Source: Erythrobacter sp. SG61-1L (GTDB lineage: Bacteria; Pseudomonadota; Alphaproteobacteria; Sphingomonadales; Sphingomonadaceae). From it: a DNA stretch of 64,000 nt. Each line of letters starts with the position of its first letter. Positions within the stretch are counted from its first letter, which is position 1. This document shows positions 45,105 through 55,243 of the stretch, one piece after another. Location of the stretch: the NCBI RefSeq assembly GCF_001305965.1, contig NZ_JXQC01000003.1, forward strand, positions 2,690,861 to 2,754,860, read 5' to 3'. Below the pieces are notes generated by a model. That model worked only from the letters and a program-made list of their open reading frames with translations. It did no database searches and was not told where the DNA came from. Made by a program: the position numbers and the translations under genes.

Positions 45105-45851
45105 ATGAAGATCCTCGTGCCCGTGAAGCGGGTGATCGACTATAATGTGAAGCCCCGCGTGAAGGCGGACGGCACCGGCGTCGATCTGGCCAATGTGAAG
45201 ATGAGCATGAACCCGTTCGACGAGATCGCCGTGGAAGAGGCGATCCGGCTGAAGGAAAAGGGCGCCGCGACGGAAATCGTGGTCGTCTCCATCGGCCCGG
45301 CGAAGGCTCAGGAAACGCTGCGCACCGCACTTGCCATGGGCGGGGATCGCGCGATCCTGGTGCAGACCGATGACGAGGTGGCACCGCTGGCCGTCGCCAA
45401 GATCCTCAAGGCAATTGCCGACGAGGAACAGCCCGGCCTGGTGGTAATGGGCAAGCAGGCGATCGACGACGATTCCAACCAGACGGGCCAGATGCTGGCC
45501 GCGCTGATGGGCCGCCCGCAGGGTACTTTCGCCAGCAAGGTGGAAGTCGCCGGCGACACGGTGAACGTGACGCGCGAAGTCGATGGTGGGCTTGAGACGG
45601 TGAGCCTCACGCTCCCGGCCATCGTCACCACCGATCTGCGCCTGAACGAGCCGCGCTATGCCTCGCTGCCCAATATCATGAAGGCCAAGTCCAAGCCTCT
45701 GGCAACCAAGTCCCCGGCCGATCTGGGTGTGGACACCGCGCCGCGCCTCAAGACGCTGAAGGTCAGCGAACCGCCCGTGCGCAAGGCTGGCATCAAGGTC
45801 GGCTCGGTTGACGAGCTGGTGGCCAAGATCAAGGAACTGGGAGTCGCCTGA
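45105..45851 (+). CDS. etfB: Electron transfer flavoprotein beta subunit
   Basis: Shuttles electrons from acyl-CoA dehydrogenases to ETF-quinone oxidoreductase. The product has 248 residues with AAGGGAAGGA upstream. [16 protein letters not shown] is the family start, and DANP-like [19 protein letters not shown] follows. [10 protein letters not shown] and a C-terminal segment [13 protein letters not shown] are conserved. AMP-binding residues are expected near [13 protein letters not shown]. Its TGA overlaps the etfA ATG by one base. Confidence 0.97.
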   Translation: MKILVPVKRVIDYNVKPRVKADGTGVDLANVKMSMNPFDEIAVEEAIRLKEKGAATEIVVVSIGPAKAQETLRTALAMGGDRAILVQTDDEVAPLAVAKILKAIADEEQPGLVVMGKQAIDDDSNQTGQMLAALMGRPQGTFASKVEVAGDTVNVTREVDGGLETVSLTLPAIVTTDLRLNEPRYASLPNIMKAKSKPLATKSPADLGVDTAPRLKTLKVSEPPVRKAGIKVGSVDELVAKIKELGVA

Positions 45852-46780
45852 TGAACACGCTGGTCTGGGCAGAACATGACAATGCGTCGCTGAAGGACGC
45901 AACCCTCTCCGCCGTCACCGCCGCAGGCAAGCTGGGCGAAGTGACCGTGCTGGTCGCAGGCAAGGATTGCGGCGCCGTGGCCGATGCTGCGGCGCAAATT
46001 GCCGGTGTCGCCAAGGTGCTGAAGGCCGACGATGCGGCCTACGAACATGCGCTGGCCGAAAACGTCGCCCCGCTGGTTGCCGGGCTGATGGACGGGTTCG
46101 ATGCTTTCGTGGCGCCCGCCACCACCACGGGCAAGAACATCGCCCCGCGCGTCGCCGCGCTGCTGGACGTGATGCAGGTATCGGACATCCTTTCGGTTGA
46201 AGGCCCCAAGACCTTCACCCGCCCGATCTATGCCGGCAATGCGATTGCCACCGTGGAATCGAGCGATGCCAAGCTGGTCGTCACTGTGCGCGGCACTGCG
46301 TTCGAGCGTGCGGCCTCCACGGGCGGTTCGGCTGCGGTGGAAGCCGTTTCCGGCTCGGGCGATGCGGGTCTTTCCAGCTTCGTCGGTGCGGAAGTCGCCA
46401 AGTCCGACCGTCCCGAACTCACCAGCGCCAAGGTGATCGTCTCGGGCGGGCGCGCGCTGAAGGACGGGGAAACCTTCCAGTCGGTGCTCACTCCGCTGGC
46501 CGACAAGCTGGGTGCCGCCATCGGCGCCAGCCGCGCCGCGGTGGACGCAGGCTATGTGCCCAACGACTATCAGGTCGGCCAGACAGGCAAGATCGTGGCG
46601 CCCGAGCTTTACATCGCAATCGGCATTTCCGGTGCGATCCAGCATCTGGCGGGGATGAAGGATTCCAAGACCATCATCGCCATAAACAAGGACGAAGACG
46701 CGCCGATCTTCTCGGTGGCGGATTATGGCCTTGTTGCCGATCTTTTCCAGGCTGTGCCGGAACTCACCGAGAAATTGTGA
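45851..46780 (+). CDS. etfA: Electron transfer flavoprotein alpha subunit
   Basis: FAD-carrying partner of EtfB, 309 residues. The N-terminal domain is at about 1-190. The FAD domain from about 195 includes [45 protein letters not shown] and [14 protein letters not shown], then [10 protein letters not shown], all typical of ETF alpha. It is coupled to etfB by a one-base overlap (TGATG). A hairpin 8 bases after the stop may end the transcript. Confidence 0.97.
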   Translation: MNTLVWAEHDNASLKDATLSAVTAAGKLGEVTVLVAGKDCGAVADAAAQIAGVAKVLKADDAAYEHALAENVAPLVAGLMDGFDAFVAPATTTGKNIAPRVAALLDVMQVSDILSVEGPKTFTRPIYAGNAIATVESSDAKLVVTVRGTAFERAASTGGSAAVEAVSGSGDAGLSSFVGAEVAKSDRPELTSAKVIVSGGRALKDGETFQSVLTPLADKLGAAIGASRAAVDAGYVPNDYQVGQTGKIVAPELYIAIGISGAIQHLAGMKDSKTIIAINKDEDAPIFSVADYGLVADLFQAVPELTEKL

Positions 46781-46788
46781 GGCCCGGC

Positions 46789-46808
46789 ACACGGGAATAA
46801 TCCCGTGT
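46789..46808 (+). terminator. Stem-loop after etfA
   Basis: An 8-base-pair stem (acacggga / tcccgtgt) with an ATAA loop, right after the etfA stop, followed by TGATTATCTCC rather than a T run. It could be a weak terminator, an mRNA 3' stabiliser or an operator. Confidence 0.45.
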
Positions 46809-46866
46809 TGATTATCTCCCCGTTCCGTTGATAAAGTCCGGAAAAAAGGGATTGGGAGATAATGCC

Positions 46867-47862
46867 ATGAGGAAGATTCTCGCTTCGGCGAGCGTGTTTG
46901 CCTTGCTTTCGGCAACGGCACACGCCGCCGATGGTGACGCATCGCGCGTTTACAAGCCGTCCAGCGCCTGGCAGGCCGATTTCGGGGACGATTATTGTCG
47001 TCTCGCCCGCAGCTTCAGCGACGGGAAAGACACGCTTTCTGTCGCGCTGGAGCGCATCCAGCCGACCAATTCCGTGCGCCTTATCCTGGTCGGCAACGGG
47101 ATCAGGATGTTCCGCGGGTCCGACCAGCTAGGTTTCACGCTTTCCCCCTCGGGCGGGGAGCGGAAGGGCCCGTTCTGGCGTTCGGAAACGACCGACGGCC
47201 GGCAATATCTCAATCTGGGCGAAGTCTTCATGGCACCGCCGATGGCATTTGGGGCACCTCCCGGCGCACCAAGGGTCGAGGCAAGGAAAGAGTTTGACCG
47301 TGTACCGGACAAGCCTGCAGCCGGAGCGCCTCCTGCCCCGCCCCAACCGGGCCAGCCGCTTGCGATCCCGCCCTATAATCGCACGGCCGAACAGGAATTT
47401 GCCAAGGGCGTTACCGCCATCGACATTACCAGTGGCGTGATGGAACCCGCACGGATCGAGACCGGCAATCTCAAGGCTCCCATCGGTGTGCTGCAGCAAT
47501 GCGCGGACGACCTGCTTGCCGTCTGGGGTCTCGACCCTGAAAAGCACAAGGCGATGACCCGCCGGGCCGCCCCGGCGACCGAAGCGAACAAATGGCTGCC
47601 CACCGGAACCATCGGCTTTGGCGATTTCCCCAAGCTGGGCGGTTCGGCCAATCAGTTCCGCATCATGGTGAGCGCCGAAGGCAAGCCCACCAGTTGCACC
47701 GTGCATTGGCCGACACTGGAGCAGAAGACGAACGACGCTGTTTGCAAGGCCATCATGAACAAGGGCGAATTCTCGCCCGCGCTTGATGCCGCCGGCCAGC
47801 CCATGTCCAGTTACTGGACGGTTGCCCCCTTCTTCCTGATGCCACCTTTCGGCGGGACGTGA
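46867..47862 (+). CDS. Secreted protein with TonB-C-like C-terminus
   Basis: 331 residues from ATG 46867; signal peptide 1-20 (SATAHAADG). The centre (about 25-210) is of no recognised family and includes a Pro-rich part PPAPPQPGQPL near 155-165. The last 65 residues, TSCTVHWPTLEQKTNDAVC...FSPALDAAGQPMSSYW, match the C-terminal domain of the TonB gene at 2288, including both Cys and the F.PALD.AG.P pattern. There is no membrane anchor, so it would be a soluble periplasmic TonB-C-type protein. Function unknown. Confidence 0.75.
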   Translation: MRKILASASVFALLSATAHAADGDASRVYKPSSAWQADFGDDYCRLARSFSDGKDTLSVALERIQPTNSVRLILVGNGIRMFRGSDQLGFTLSPSGGERKGPFWRSETTDGRQYLNLGEVFMAPPMAFGAPPGAPRVEARKEFDRVPDKPAAGAPPAPPQPGQPLAIPPYNRTAEQEFAKGVTAIDITSGVMEPARIETGNLKAPIGVLQQCADDLLAVWGLDPEKHKAMTRRAAPATEANKWLPTGTIGFGDFPKLGGSANQFRIMVSAEGKPTSCTVHWPTLEQKTNDAVCKAIMNKGEFSPALDAAGQPMSSYWTVAPFFLMPPFGGT

Positions 47863-47873
47863 GCCCCGTCGGG

Positions 47874-47921
47874 CAGCCTGTAGGGGGTGGCTGGGGGGCT
47901 ATTGCGACCCCTTACAGGCTG
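47874..47921. other. Inverted repeat covering the DUF445 stop codon
   Basis: cagcctgtagggg at 47874-47886 pairs with ccccttacaggctg at 47908-47921 (one bulge). The right arm contains the stop codon (47912-47914) of the minus-strand gene, and the left arm follows the plus-strand stop. It is a probable bidirectional 3' end structure for the convergent pair, without a clear T-tract. Confidence 0.5.
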
Positions 47922-49216
47922 TCGATAAAGTGGATTGTCACCCCGACCAGCCCACCCACCATCGTGCCGTTGATGCGGATGAACTGAAGATCCCGGCCCA
48001 CGGCGCCTTCAATCCGGTCCGTCACCGTGCGGGCATCCCAGCGGCGCACGGTTTCGGAAACGAGCCGAACGATCTGCGAACCATAACGGGTTGCGATACC
48101 CACAACGATGCGGCGGGCAAAGCGGTTCACCTGAACCTGCAGTACCAGATCGTTGCGCAGAGCAGCGCCCAGTTCCGACAGGGCGCCGCCCAACTGGCCC
48201 GAAAGTGCCGCATCGGGATTGCGCGCCGCGGAAATCAACCCCTGCCTCAGGCGTTCCCATACGCCGTCCCACCAGACGGCCACGGCGGGATTATCCAGCA
48301 GGTCACGCTTGATGCGTTCAACCTTGGCTCGCATTTCAGGATCATGCGTCAGATCCCGCGCAAGCTGTTCCAGCCCTTCCTCCACCTTGCGGCGCAGGGG
48401 ATGGTCCGGATCGACAATACATTCTGCAAGCAGCTTGTAGAGGCCATCCAGCACTGAATTGGCCAGCTTCTCGTCCAGCCCGGTCAGGCGCAACAGGGCA
48501 TTGGCGCGCTGGTGGATCATGCCGCGCACGAGCTCCTCATTCGCTTCCAGCGTCATTCCCGCCCAGCGCAGCAGGCTTTCCAGCACGGGCAGATGGCGCT
48601 TGTCGGCAATCGCCGCCTCCATCATCTGGCCAAGCAGGGGCGCGATTTCCAACCGGTCCAGCTGGCCCTTCAGCCCTGCCTTCATCTGTCCGCCCAGCCG
48701 GTCCGGATCGAGCGATTCCAGCACTTCGGCAAACAGTTCCGCCGCGCCCGCCCTGATGCGCGAGGGGCGGCCGCCGGTCGGTTCAGCGAGGAAATTGCCG
48801 GTCGCCAGCGCAAGGTTCATCGCCTGCATCCGCCGCGCTACCACGGCAGGCGTCAGGAAGTTCGCCTGCAGGAACGCCGCCATCGTATCGGCAATACGAT
48901 CCTTGTTTTCAGGAATGATCGCCGTGTGGGGAATTGGTAGGCCCAACGGCCTGCGGAACAGGGCCGTAACCGCGAACCAATCAGCCAGACCGCCCACCAT
49001 CGCCGCTTCGGCAAAGGCCCGGACATAACCCCATGCAGGGTGCATTCCGGTGAAATGGCGCGCAGTCATATAAAGCCCGGCCATGGCGATAAGCAGGGCC
49101 GTAGCGAAAATCCGCATTGAGCGCGCCCGGTCGACCGGAGGAAACACGCGCAGGGCAGGCTTGAAACGCGGGCGACCGCCCGGCCGGGAGGCAGACCGGT
49201 TGTCCGGCCCGCTCAT
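47912..49216 (-). CDS. DUF445 family membrane protein
   Basis: 434 residues from the ATG of MSGPDNRSAS. It has an N-terminal basic tail, a membrane helix near 39-58 (MRIFATALLIAMAGLYM), and the DUF445 start AMVGGLADWFAVTALFRRPLG near 75-95. A long, probably coiled alpha-helical region follows, then the C-terminal helix GGLVGVTIHFIDSL. Members such as YjiN are of unknown function and likely inner-membrane scaffolds. It is the last gene after the RND pump genes, 13 bases downstream of the pump stop, so it may share their transcript. Confidence 0.88.
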   Translation of the reverse strand: MSGPDNRSASRPGGRPRFKPALRVFPPVDRARSMRIFATALLIAMAGLYMTARHFTGMHPAWGYVRAFAEAAMVGGLADWFAVTALFRRPLGLPIPHTAIIPENKDRIADTMAAFLQANFLTPAVVARRMQAMNLALATGNFLAEPTGGRPSRIRAGAAELFAEVLESLDPDRLGGQMKAGLKGQLDRLEIAPLLGQMMEAAIADKRHLPVLESLLRWAGMTLEANEELVRGMIHQRANALLRLTGLDEKLANSVLDGLYKLLAECIVDPDHPLRRKVEEGLEQLARDLTHDPEMRAKVERIKRDLLDNPAVAVWWDGVWERLRQGLISAARNPDAALSGQLGGALSELGAALRNDLVLQVQVNRFARRIVVGIATRYGSQIVRLVSETVRRWDARTVTDRIEGAVGRDLQFIRINGTMVGGLVGVTIHFIDSL

Positions 49217-49229
49217 GGCAACAACCCCG

Positions 49230-52200
49230 TCACTCCGCGGGCAAGGCCTCCGGCCCTCGGCCCCGGCGCCGTTCGTCACCGGGGTTGTAGGTCAGCAGAT
49301 TGCGCCGCAGCCAAGGGCCGACACGCTTTTCGAAGCCATCCGCCAGGCTGAAGCCGGCAGGCACGATCAGCAGGGTCAGCAGGGTAGACAGGATCAGGCC
49401 GCCGATCACCGTCGTGCCCATCGGCGCACGCCATGCAGCATCGCCCGAAAGCGAAAGCGCGGTGGGAATCATGCCCGCGGTCATGGCCATGGTCGTCATC
49501 ACGATAGGCTGGGCGCGCTTGTGCCCTGCTTCGAGGATTGCGGCCTGTTTGGCTTCGCCGCGTTCCATCTCTTCCAATGCGAAGTCGATCAGCAGGATCG
49601 AGTTCTTGGCCACGATGCCCAGCAGCATGAGAATACCGATGAACACGGAGATCGAGATGGGCTGCCCCAGCAGGGTAAGCGCGATCAGGCCGCCCAGCGG
49701 TGCAAGCAACAGCGACGTCATGTTCACCAGCGGCGACACAAAGCGGCGATAGAGCAGCACAAGGACGCCGAACACCAGCAGAACGCCGCTGACCACTGCA
49801 ATCACGAAGTTATAGATCAGTTCCGCCTGCCACTTTTCATCGCCCACAGCGTTGTTGGAAACACCAGCAGGCAGGTTCTTCATGATCGGTAGGGCGTTGA
49901 TCTTGTCCATCACCGGACCCTTCAGAACGCCTTCGCCAAGGTCCGCGCCCACAAAGATGCGGCGTGACTGGTTATAGCGCTGAATTTGAGTCGGCCCCGC
50001 ACCGAAGCGGATTTCCGCCACCCGCTTGAGCGGCACGGAACCGCCGCTGGCCGTGGTGACGGGCAGGTTTTCGATCGTGGCGATGTCTCGGCGCGAATCC
50101 TTGGGCAGGATCACGCGGATCGGCACCTGCCGGTCGGAAAGGGAGAACTTGGCCGCATTCTGGTCAATTTCGCCCATGGTGGCGATGCGGATCGTCTGGC
50201 TGAGGGCCGAAGTGGTCACACCAAGCTGCGCAGCCAGATCGAGCCGCGGCACGATCACCAGTTCCGGCCGCTGGAGGTCCGCCGCGATACGCGGTGCGAC
50301 GACACCCTTGATGCCCTTCATCTGGTCAACCAGCGTCTGTGCCGTCTGCTGCAGCAGTTCGGGATTCGAACCGGCGAGCATGACCGAAATCTCGCGCCCG
50401 GTGCCGCCCCCGCCGCCCTGCGACGAGAAGGTGACTCGGGCATCGGCGATATTCTGGAATTCCTTGTTCAGGCGCCGCTCGAAGTCGATGCTGGTATTTT
50501 CGCGATCGGGCTTGAGCATGATGAACAGTGTCGCGCTGCCTTCGCTCACGCGTTCCATCACCAGCCGCACTTCCTGCTGTTCGCTCAGGATACCTGCGAC
50601 GCGGTCCGCCACTTCCTCGGTCTGCTCGATCGTGGTGCCGGGCACCATTTCGATATTGGCGCGACTGGAATCGGAATCCGTCAGCGGCTGGAACTGCATT
50701 GGCAGCAGGTAGAACATGGCCAGCGTGAGACCGAGCGCACCCACGCCGATACCGAAGCACCACAGGCGATGATCCCGCAGGCGGGCATGAATCCGGCCGC
50801 GGAAGAATTCGTGATATTCGGCAACCTTCGCACCGTGGATCTGCGAGATGAGGATGTTCACCACCAGTGCGGCGATCCAGCTGGCAGCGAAGGCCCCGAT
50901 CAGGATTGCCGGAACTTCCGCCAGCTTGGGCAGTTCGAGAATGCCGGCCAGCTTGAACGCGCCATATCCGCCGCCGACAAACCCGAACACGATGGCGAGG
51001 ATATAGACCGTTTCGGCCTGGAACGTGGCCCAGTTGGGGGTAACCGGCGTCAGACGTTCGCGCATGGCGTGAGCCAGACGCGTATCGAGCGACCAGGCCA
51101 GCACCTTCATGTAAAGGTCCATCAGCCAGCCGCCGCCATGTTCCTGATGGCCCTTGGCCTTGAGGAAATAGGCCGCGATCATGGGCGTGATCATTCGCGC
51201 CACGGCAAGGCTCATCAGAACCGCCGCAACCACGGTGAGGCCGAAATTCTTGAAGAACTGGCCGGAAATGCCGGGCATCAGGCCCACGGGCAGGAACACC
51301 GCCACAATCGAGAATGTGGTGGCCATCACCGCCAGGCCGATTTCGTCGGCAGCGTCGATGGCGGCCTGATAGGCGCTTTTGCCCATGCGCATATGGCGCA
51401 CGATATTCTCGATCTCCACGATCGCATCGTCCACCAGCACGCCGGCCACGAGGCTGAGCGCAAGCAGCGACAGCTCGTTCAGAGTGAAGCCCAGCAGGTC
51501 CATGAACCAGAAGGTGGGGATTGCCGAAAGCGGGATTGCGATGGCGCTGATGATCGTTGCGCGCCAGTCCCGCAGGAACAGGAACACCACCACGATGGCC
51601 AGAACCGCGCCTTCGATCATCGCCTCCATCGAGGTCGAATACTGATCCTTGGTATATTCCACCGAAGTGTAGAGTTCGGTGATGTGAATGCCGCGGTTTT
51701 CCTTCTGCAGGTCCGCGATGATCTTCTGCGCCTCGTCATAGACGGTGACGTCCGAAGCGCCCTTGGCGCGTTCGAGGCTGAAGGTGACGACCTGCTTGCC
51801 CTTGATCTTGGCGATCGAGGTCTGTTCCGAATAGCCGTCATACACGGTGGCGACATCGCGCAGGCGGATTACGCGGCCATTGGAATTGATCCGCGTTTCG
51901 CCCAGCTGATAGGCATCGTCCGCATTGCCCAGCACGCGCACGGACTGGCGCGCACCGGCGATTTCCGCCCGGCCGCCCGCCGCATCGGTATTCACCTGAC
52001 GCAGCACCTGGTTGATCTGGCTGGCGGTAACGCCCAGCGACTGCATCCGCGCCGGATCGAGCACCACGCGGATTTCGCGGTCCACACCGCCCGCACGGCT
52101 GACTGCGGCCATGCCTTCGATCGACATCAGCTTGCGCGAAACCGTATCGTCGACGAACCAGCTGAGCTGTTCCATCGTCATGTCATCGGCACTGACGGCA

Positions 52201-52634
52201 TAATAGCCGATGGGGCCATTGCCGCCGACTTCGATCTTGGAAACGCGCGGTTCCAGAATGCCGTCGGGCAAGTCGCTGCGGATCTGGTCGACCGCGTTCT
52301 TCACTTCGTTCACGGCATCATTGGCATCGGTGCCGATGACGAACTGCACGAAAGTGGAACTGCTGCCTTCCGAAGCGGTCGACTGGATTTCATCCACGCC
52401 GTTGATCGAACGGACGGCCGCTTCCACCTTCTGGGTGATCTGGGTTTCGATTTCGGTCGGCGCGGCGCCCGGCTGGGAAATGAAGACGTTGACGCCCGGA
52501 AAATCGATATCCGGGCTGCCGTTCACATCCATGCGGTTGAACGCCACCACACCCGCCAGCAGCAGGCCAATGAACAGCACGATCGGGACGATGGGGTTCC
52601 TGATCGACCAGGCGGAAAGGTTGCGAAGATTCAC
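49230..52634 (-). CDS. RND efflux transporter permease (HAE-1/AcrB-like)
   Basis: Proton-driven inner-membrane pump that expels hydrophobic compounds through a tripartite channel. The product has 1134 residues, about 85 more than AcrB. The proton-relay Asp pair is in [13 protein letters not shown] (402-403) and the matching Lys is in [13 protein letters not shown]. Two extra hydrophobic stretches at about 542-565 and 574-597 lie in the central loop between the two halves (50840-51010). Substrate specificity cannot be inferred. It follows its adaptor gene by 11 bases; an outer-membrane channel gene is not seen nearby. Confidence 0.94.
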   Translation of the reverse strand: MNLRNLSAWSIRNPIVPIVLFIGLLLAGVVAFNRMDVNGSPDIDFPGVNVFISQPGAAPTEIETQITQKVEAAVRSINGVDEIQSTASEGSSSTFVQFVIGTDANDAVNEVKNAVDQIRSDLPDGILEPRVSKIEVGGNGPIGYYAVSADDMTMEQLSWFVDDTVSRKLMSIEGMAAVSRAGGVDREIRVVLDPARMQSLGVTASQINQVLRQVNTDAAGGRAEIAGARQSVRVLGNADDAYQLGETRINSNGRVIRLRDVATVYDGYSEQTSIAKIKGKQVVTFSLERAKGASDVTVYDEAQKIIADLQKENRGIHITELYTSVEYTKDQYSTSMEAMIEGAVLAIVVVFLFLRDWRATIISAIAIPLSAIPTFWFMDLLGFTLNELSLLALSLVAGVLVDDAIVEIENIVRHMRMGKSAYQAAIDAADEIGLAVMATTFSIVAVFLPVGLMPGISGQFFKNFGLTVVAAVLMSLAVARMITPMIAAYFLKAKGHQEHGGGWLMDLYMKVLAWSLDTRLAHAMRERLTPVTPNWATFQAETVYILAIVFGFVGGGYGAFKLAGILELPKLAEVPAILIGAFAASWIAALVVNILISQIHGAKVAEYHEFFRGRIHARLRDHRLWCFGIGVGALGLTLAMFYLLPMQFQPLTDSDSSRANIEMVPGTTIEQTEEVADRVAGILSEQQEVRLVMERVSEGSATLFIMLKPDRENTSIDFERRLNKEFQNIADARVTFSSQGGGGGTGREISVMLAGSNPELLQQTAQTLVDQMKGIKGVVAPRIAADLQRPELVIVPRLDLAAQLGVTTSALSQTIRIATMGEIDQNAAKFSLSDRQVPIRVILPKDSRRDIATIENLPVTTASGGSVPLKRVAEIRFGAGPTQIQRYNQSRRIFVGADLGEGVLKGPVMDKINALPIMKNLPAGVSNNAVGDEKWQAELIYNFVIAVVSGVLLVFGVLVLLYRRFVSPLVNMTSLLLAPLGGLIALTLLGQPISISVFIGILMLLGIVAKNSILLIDFALEEMERGEAKQAAILEAGHKRAQPIVMTTMAMTAGMIPTALSLSGDAAWRAPMGTTVIGGLILSTLLTLLIVPAGFSLADGFEKRVGPWLRRNLLTYNPGDERRRGRGPEALPAE

Positions 52635-52645
52635 GGTGCCGCGCC

Positions 52646-53818
52646 CTATTTCGTCACGACGCGCGGCCTGACTTCATCGCCCGGAGCGAGGAAGCCGCCA
52701 GCGCGCAGCACGACCTTTTCGGAGCCGGTCAGCCCTTCGGTAACGGCAATGCCGTTTTCGGTGACCAGCCCGGTCTTCACCGCGCGCCGTTCCACCTTGT
52801 TGCCCTTGCCCACGATGTAGACGAAGCTGCCTTCAGCATCGCTGAGGATGGCGCTTTCCGGCAGCATCGGTGCAACCACTGTGCCGCTGCTGATCGTGGC
52901 CGTGGCAAATCCGCCGGGGCGCAGTTCAGGCGCATAATTGAGCGCGATGCGCGCGGTGCCCTGGCGGTTCTGCTGATCGATCACCGGAGCGACCTGCCAG
53001 ACCTGACCGGTGAAGGTCTTGTCCGTGCCGACCGGAGTGACCTGTGCCGTCACGCCGGTGGAGATCTTTGCCAGTTCGGATTCGCCGACCAGCGCCAGAA
53101 GCTCGAACTGGCCGTCCTTGGCGATGCTGAACAGAGTGCCCGAACCGGGGCTAACAACCTGACCCGGCTCGACATCCCGCGTGAGCAGCAGGCCAGAGGC
53201 AGGTGCCACGATATTGAGCTGGGCATTACGCGCATTGCGTTCACCATATTGCGCTTCAGCCACGCGCACCCGCGCAACTGCGGCATCGCGTGTGGCGGTG
53301 AGGCGATCCACGTCCGCCTTGGATATGAAACCGCGATCCACCAGCTGCAGTGCACGGTCGAGATTGGCCTGGGCAAGGCGCGCATCGGCCTTCGCCACTT
53401 CGATATTGGCGGCGGTGCTGGCGGTCTGCTGCGTCTGAACCGAACGGTCGATCACGGCGAGAACCTGCCCGGCGCGGACCCACTGGCCGGCATCGACGGG
53501 AACGGACACGACCCGTCCGCCTTCGCCCACCACGCCAATCGGCATTTCGCGGCGTGCAGCCAGCGTGCCGGTGGCCTGGATCATTCCCTGTACGGTGGCC
53601 TGTCCCGGCGCGATCACGGTTACGGCGGGAGTCTGGGTTGCCTGCTGGCCAGTCGTTTCGCCTCCGCTGCGGGTCATCAGCAGAACGGCAATCGCGACGA
53701 CCACGATCGCCACGACAGCGAAGATGATCAGCCTCCTGCGGCGTGCATCTTCGTCATGAGAATCCTGCCCCGACAGGATTTCCCGACTGCTGGCATCGAC
53801 AGTGGTTTCGTAATTCAT
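52646..53818 (-). CDS. RND periplasmic adaptor (membrane fusion protein)
   Basis: 390 residues from the ATG of MNYETTVDAS. A cytoplasmic N-terminus of about 30 residues precedes one membrane helix (30-48). The adaptor follows: a lipoyl-like half GRVVSVPVDAGQWVRAGQVLAVID near 95-120, a helical hairpin (about 125-190, NIEVAKADARLAQANLDRA), then beta-barrel and membrane-proximal domains ending in GGFLAPGDEVRPRV. It bridges the pump to an outer-membrane channel. First gene of the pump operon. Confidence 0.94.
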   Translation of the reverse strand: MNYETTVDASSREILSGQDSHDEDARRRRLIIFAVVAIVVVAIAVLLMTRSGGETTGQQATQTPAVTVIAPGQATVQGMIQATGTLAARREMPIGVVGEGGRVVSVPVDAGQWVRAGQVLAVIDRSVQTQQTASTAANIEVAKADARLAQANLDRALQLVDRGFISKADVDRLTATRDAAVARVRVAEAQYGERNARNAQLNIVAPASGLLLTRDVEPGQVVSPGSGTLFSIAKDGQFELLALVGESELAKISTGVTAQVTPVGTDKTFTGQVWQVAPVIDQQNRQGTARIALNYAPELRPGGFATATISSGTVVAPMLPESAILSDAEGSFVYIVGKGNKVERRAVKTGLVTENGIAVTEGLTGSEKVVLRAGGFLAPGDEVRPRVVTK

Positions 53819-54024
53819 CTTTTCCGCCAAGTGCCCGAGATCCCTGCCCCCAAAATCCGCCACGGAAAGCCCGCGAACCGGCAAGGTGTGTTATACCCCT
53901 AAGCCACCCCGCGCAAGCCGGGCAGCATTCCCATCTGCCCATAGACCCGCGCCGATGCGGTGACAATCGGCCCTCTGCCGACTGTCATTCATGCCCGACG
54001 AAAGGCTTTTGCTGCAGTCGGCAT

Positions 54025-54071
54025 CAAATCCCCAAGGGGCCGGGTTCGTTCCCGCCCCTTGGGGCAATTTG
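54025..54071 (-). terminator. Large inverted repeat after the YeaQ-like gene
   Basis: A 16-base arm (caaatccccaaggggc, 54025-54040) pairs with gccccttggggcaatttg (54054-54071, with bulges). It lies just after the YeaQ-like gene on the minus strand. There is no T run on that side, so it may mark the transcript end or stabilise RNA. Confidence 0.5.
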
Positions 54072-54110
54072 ATTTACTCAAGGGATTCAGGCGCTTGCCC
54101 GCAGCGCAGG

Positions 54111-54377
54111 TTAACGCACGCGGCCGCGCTGCACGAGATTGACGATTGCCAGCAGAATTACGGCGCCGAGAACGGCGATCAGCAGCCCCGTGAGCGAAAA
54201 CGCCTTGACCGTGCCCTGCATGCCCAAGAGCGGCCCGGCCACGGCATTGCCGACTACCGATCCGACGCAACCGACCACAATGTTCCAGACGATTCCCATC
54301 GAGGCGTCGCGCTTCATGAGCAAGCTGGCCAGCCAGCCTGCGATACCGCCGACGATGAGTGCAATGATCAAGCCCAT
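54111..54377 (-). CDS. GlsB/YeaQ/YmgE-type small membrane protein
   Basis: 88 residues from the ATG of MGLIIALIVGG, with an AGGAG site 7 bases before. Three hydrophobic segments with Gly-rich turns: GGIAGWLASLLMKRD, IVWNIVVGCVGSVVGNAVAG and LTGLLIAVLGAVILL. This is the transglycosylase-associated/YeaQ family, general-stress-linked in several bacteria but of unknown mechanism. The next gene upstream is sciP, separated by a strong terminator, so it has its own promoter. Confidence 0.93.
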   Translation of the reverse strand: MGLIIALIVGGIAGWLASLLMKRDASMGIVWNIVVGCVGSVVGNAVAGPLLGMQGTVKAFSLTGLLIAVLGAVILLAIVNLVQRGRVR

Positions 54378-54506
54378 GGAACTTCTCCTGCATTGTTGTT
54401 TTCCGGCCGCCCAAATCCGACGGCTCGTTCCGCCAAGGCTACAGCAATGCGGGCGAGTTGGGCAGGCTACCGCTTCCGGCCGCCGTGCGTGCAGGGCGGA
54501 CGAACG

Positions 54507-54535
54507 AAAAAGGGCCGGAAAATCCGGCCCTTTCC
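54507..54535 (-). terminator. Terminator of the sciP transcription unit
   Basis: A perfect 10-base-pair stem (aaagggccgg / ccggcccttt), with TTTTT following on the minus strand and TTTCCC on the plus strand. It separates sciP from the YeaQ-like gene. Confidence 0.85.
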
Positions 54536-54559
54536 CAATCATTCACGCGCTGCAAGAAT

Positions 54560-54859
54560 TCAGTATTTGAGCTGTCGCTCGTAAAGGTCGCGATAGTGCT
54601 GGATGCGGGTGACGCGCAGGCCCTGCATGCCCGAACGGTCTACCGCGCGCTGCCAGGAAGCGAATTCCTCCAGCGTCAGCCCGTATCGCTCAAGCACTTC
54701 GTCAATCGTCAGCAGGCCGCCATTGACGGCAGCCACGACTTCCGCCTTGCGGCGCACGACCCAGCGCTTGGTATCGGGCGGCGGCAGGTCGGCCAGCGAC
54801 AGCGGCTCGCCAAGCGGGCCGATTACCTGCGCAGGACGGATTTTCTGGTTCTCGATCAT
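54560..54859 (-). CDS. sciP: SciP, DUF1153 CtrA inhibitor
   Basis: 99 residues from the ATG of MIENQKIRPAQ with AGGAAGG upstream. The DUF1153 core is visible: VIGPLGEPLSLADLPPPDTKRWVVRRKAEVV (about 11-42), then a helix-turn-helix-like part, then AVDRSGMQGLRVTRIQHYRD. In Caulobacter SciP binds DNA-bound CtrA and blocks its activation of target promoters in G1. Its start overlaps the stop of the upstream gene by one base (TAATG), so translation is coupled to a protein of unknown function. Confidence 0.92.
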   Translation of the reverse strand: MIENQKIRPAQVIGPLGEPLSLADLPPPDTKRWVVRRKAEVVAAVNGGLLTIDEVLERYGLTLEEFASWQRAVDRSGMQGLRVTRIQHYRDLYERQLKY

Positions 54860-55176
54860 TACCTTCCTCGATCGCCGTGCGTCTCTTCGCTCGTAGCGGC
54901 GAAGTCGATGCCATCGGCGCATTTGCCATTGGCTAAAACAATAGGGTTAACAGCCGGTTTGCCTTCGCCCAGCGCCGCCAGATGGCGGGCGGACGACAGA
55001 TCGAAACTGCCGCCCGCCAAGGGATTATGCGCGGCCGACAACCGGCGGAAATCGCGCGCCGCAGCCAGCCGGGCCGCAATATCGCCCCAGCTCAGCTCGC
55101 GCAGTTGCGTGCCGCCCACCGCCACTTCGGACGGGGTTGGTTCTTCACCGGAATGGATGATCCTGGCTTCGTACAT
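54859..55176 (-). CDS. Unknown protein translationally coupled to SciP
   Basis: 105 residues from the ATG at 55176, no recognised family. It has a charged start MYEARIIHSGEEPTPSE, a likely amphipathic helical part WGDIAARLAAARDFRRL and an acidic C-terminus. There is no signal peptide or membrane segment. Its TAA overlaps the sciP ATG by one base, which suggests joint expression with SciP. It may be a regulator or structural protein of the same cell-cycle module; that is inference only. Confidence 0.6.
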   Translation of the reverse strand: MYEARIIHSGEEPTPSEVAVGGTQLRELSWGDIAARLAAARDFRRLSAAHNPLAGGSFDLSSARHLAALGEGKPAVNPIVLANGKCADGIDFAATSEETHGDRGR

Positions 55177-55243
55177 GCCCGCCTTTTAGCCTGCAGCCCG
55201 TCAAGATCGGGTAAAGCCCGGGTTTACCGGGCGTTAGGGTTGA

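Noticed and set aside
49986-52820. 944-codon plus-strand frame opposite the RND permease
   Set aside because: It lies wholly within the antisense of a clear pump gene; composition is typical of a shadow frame.
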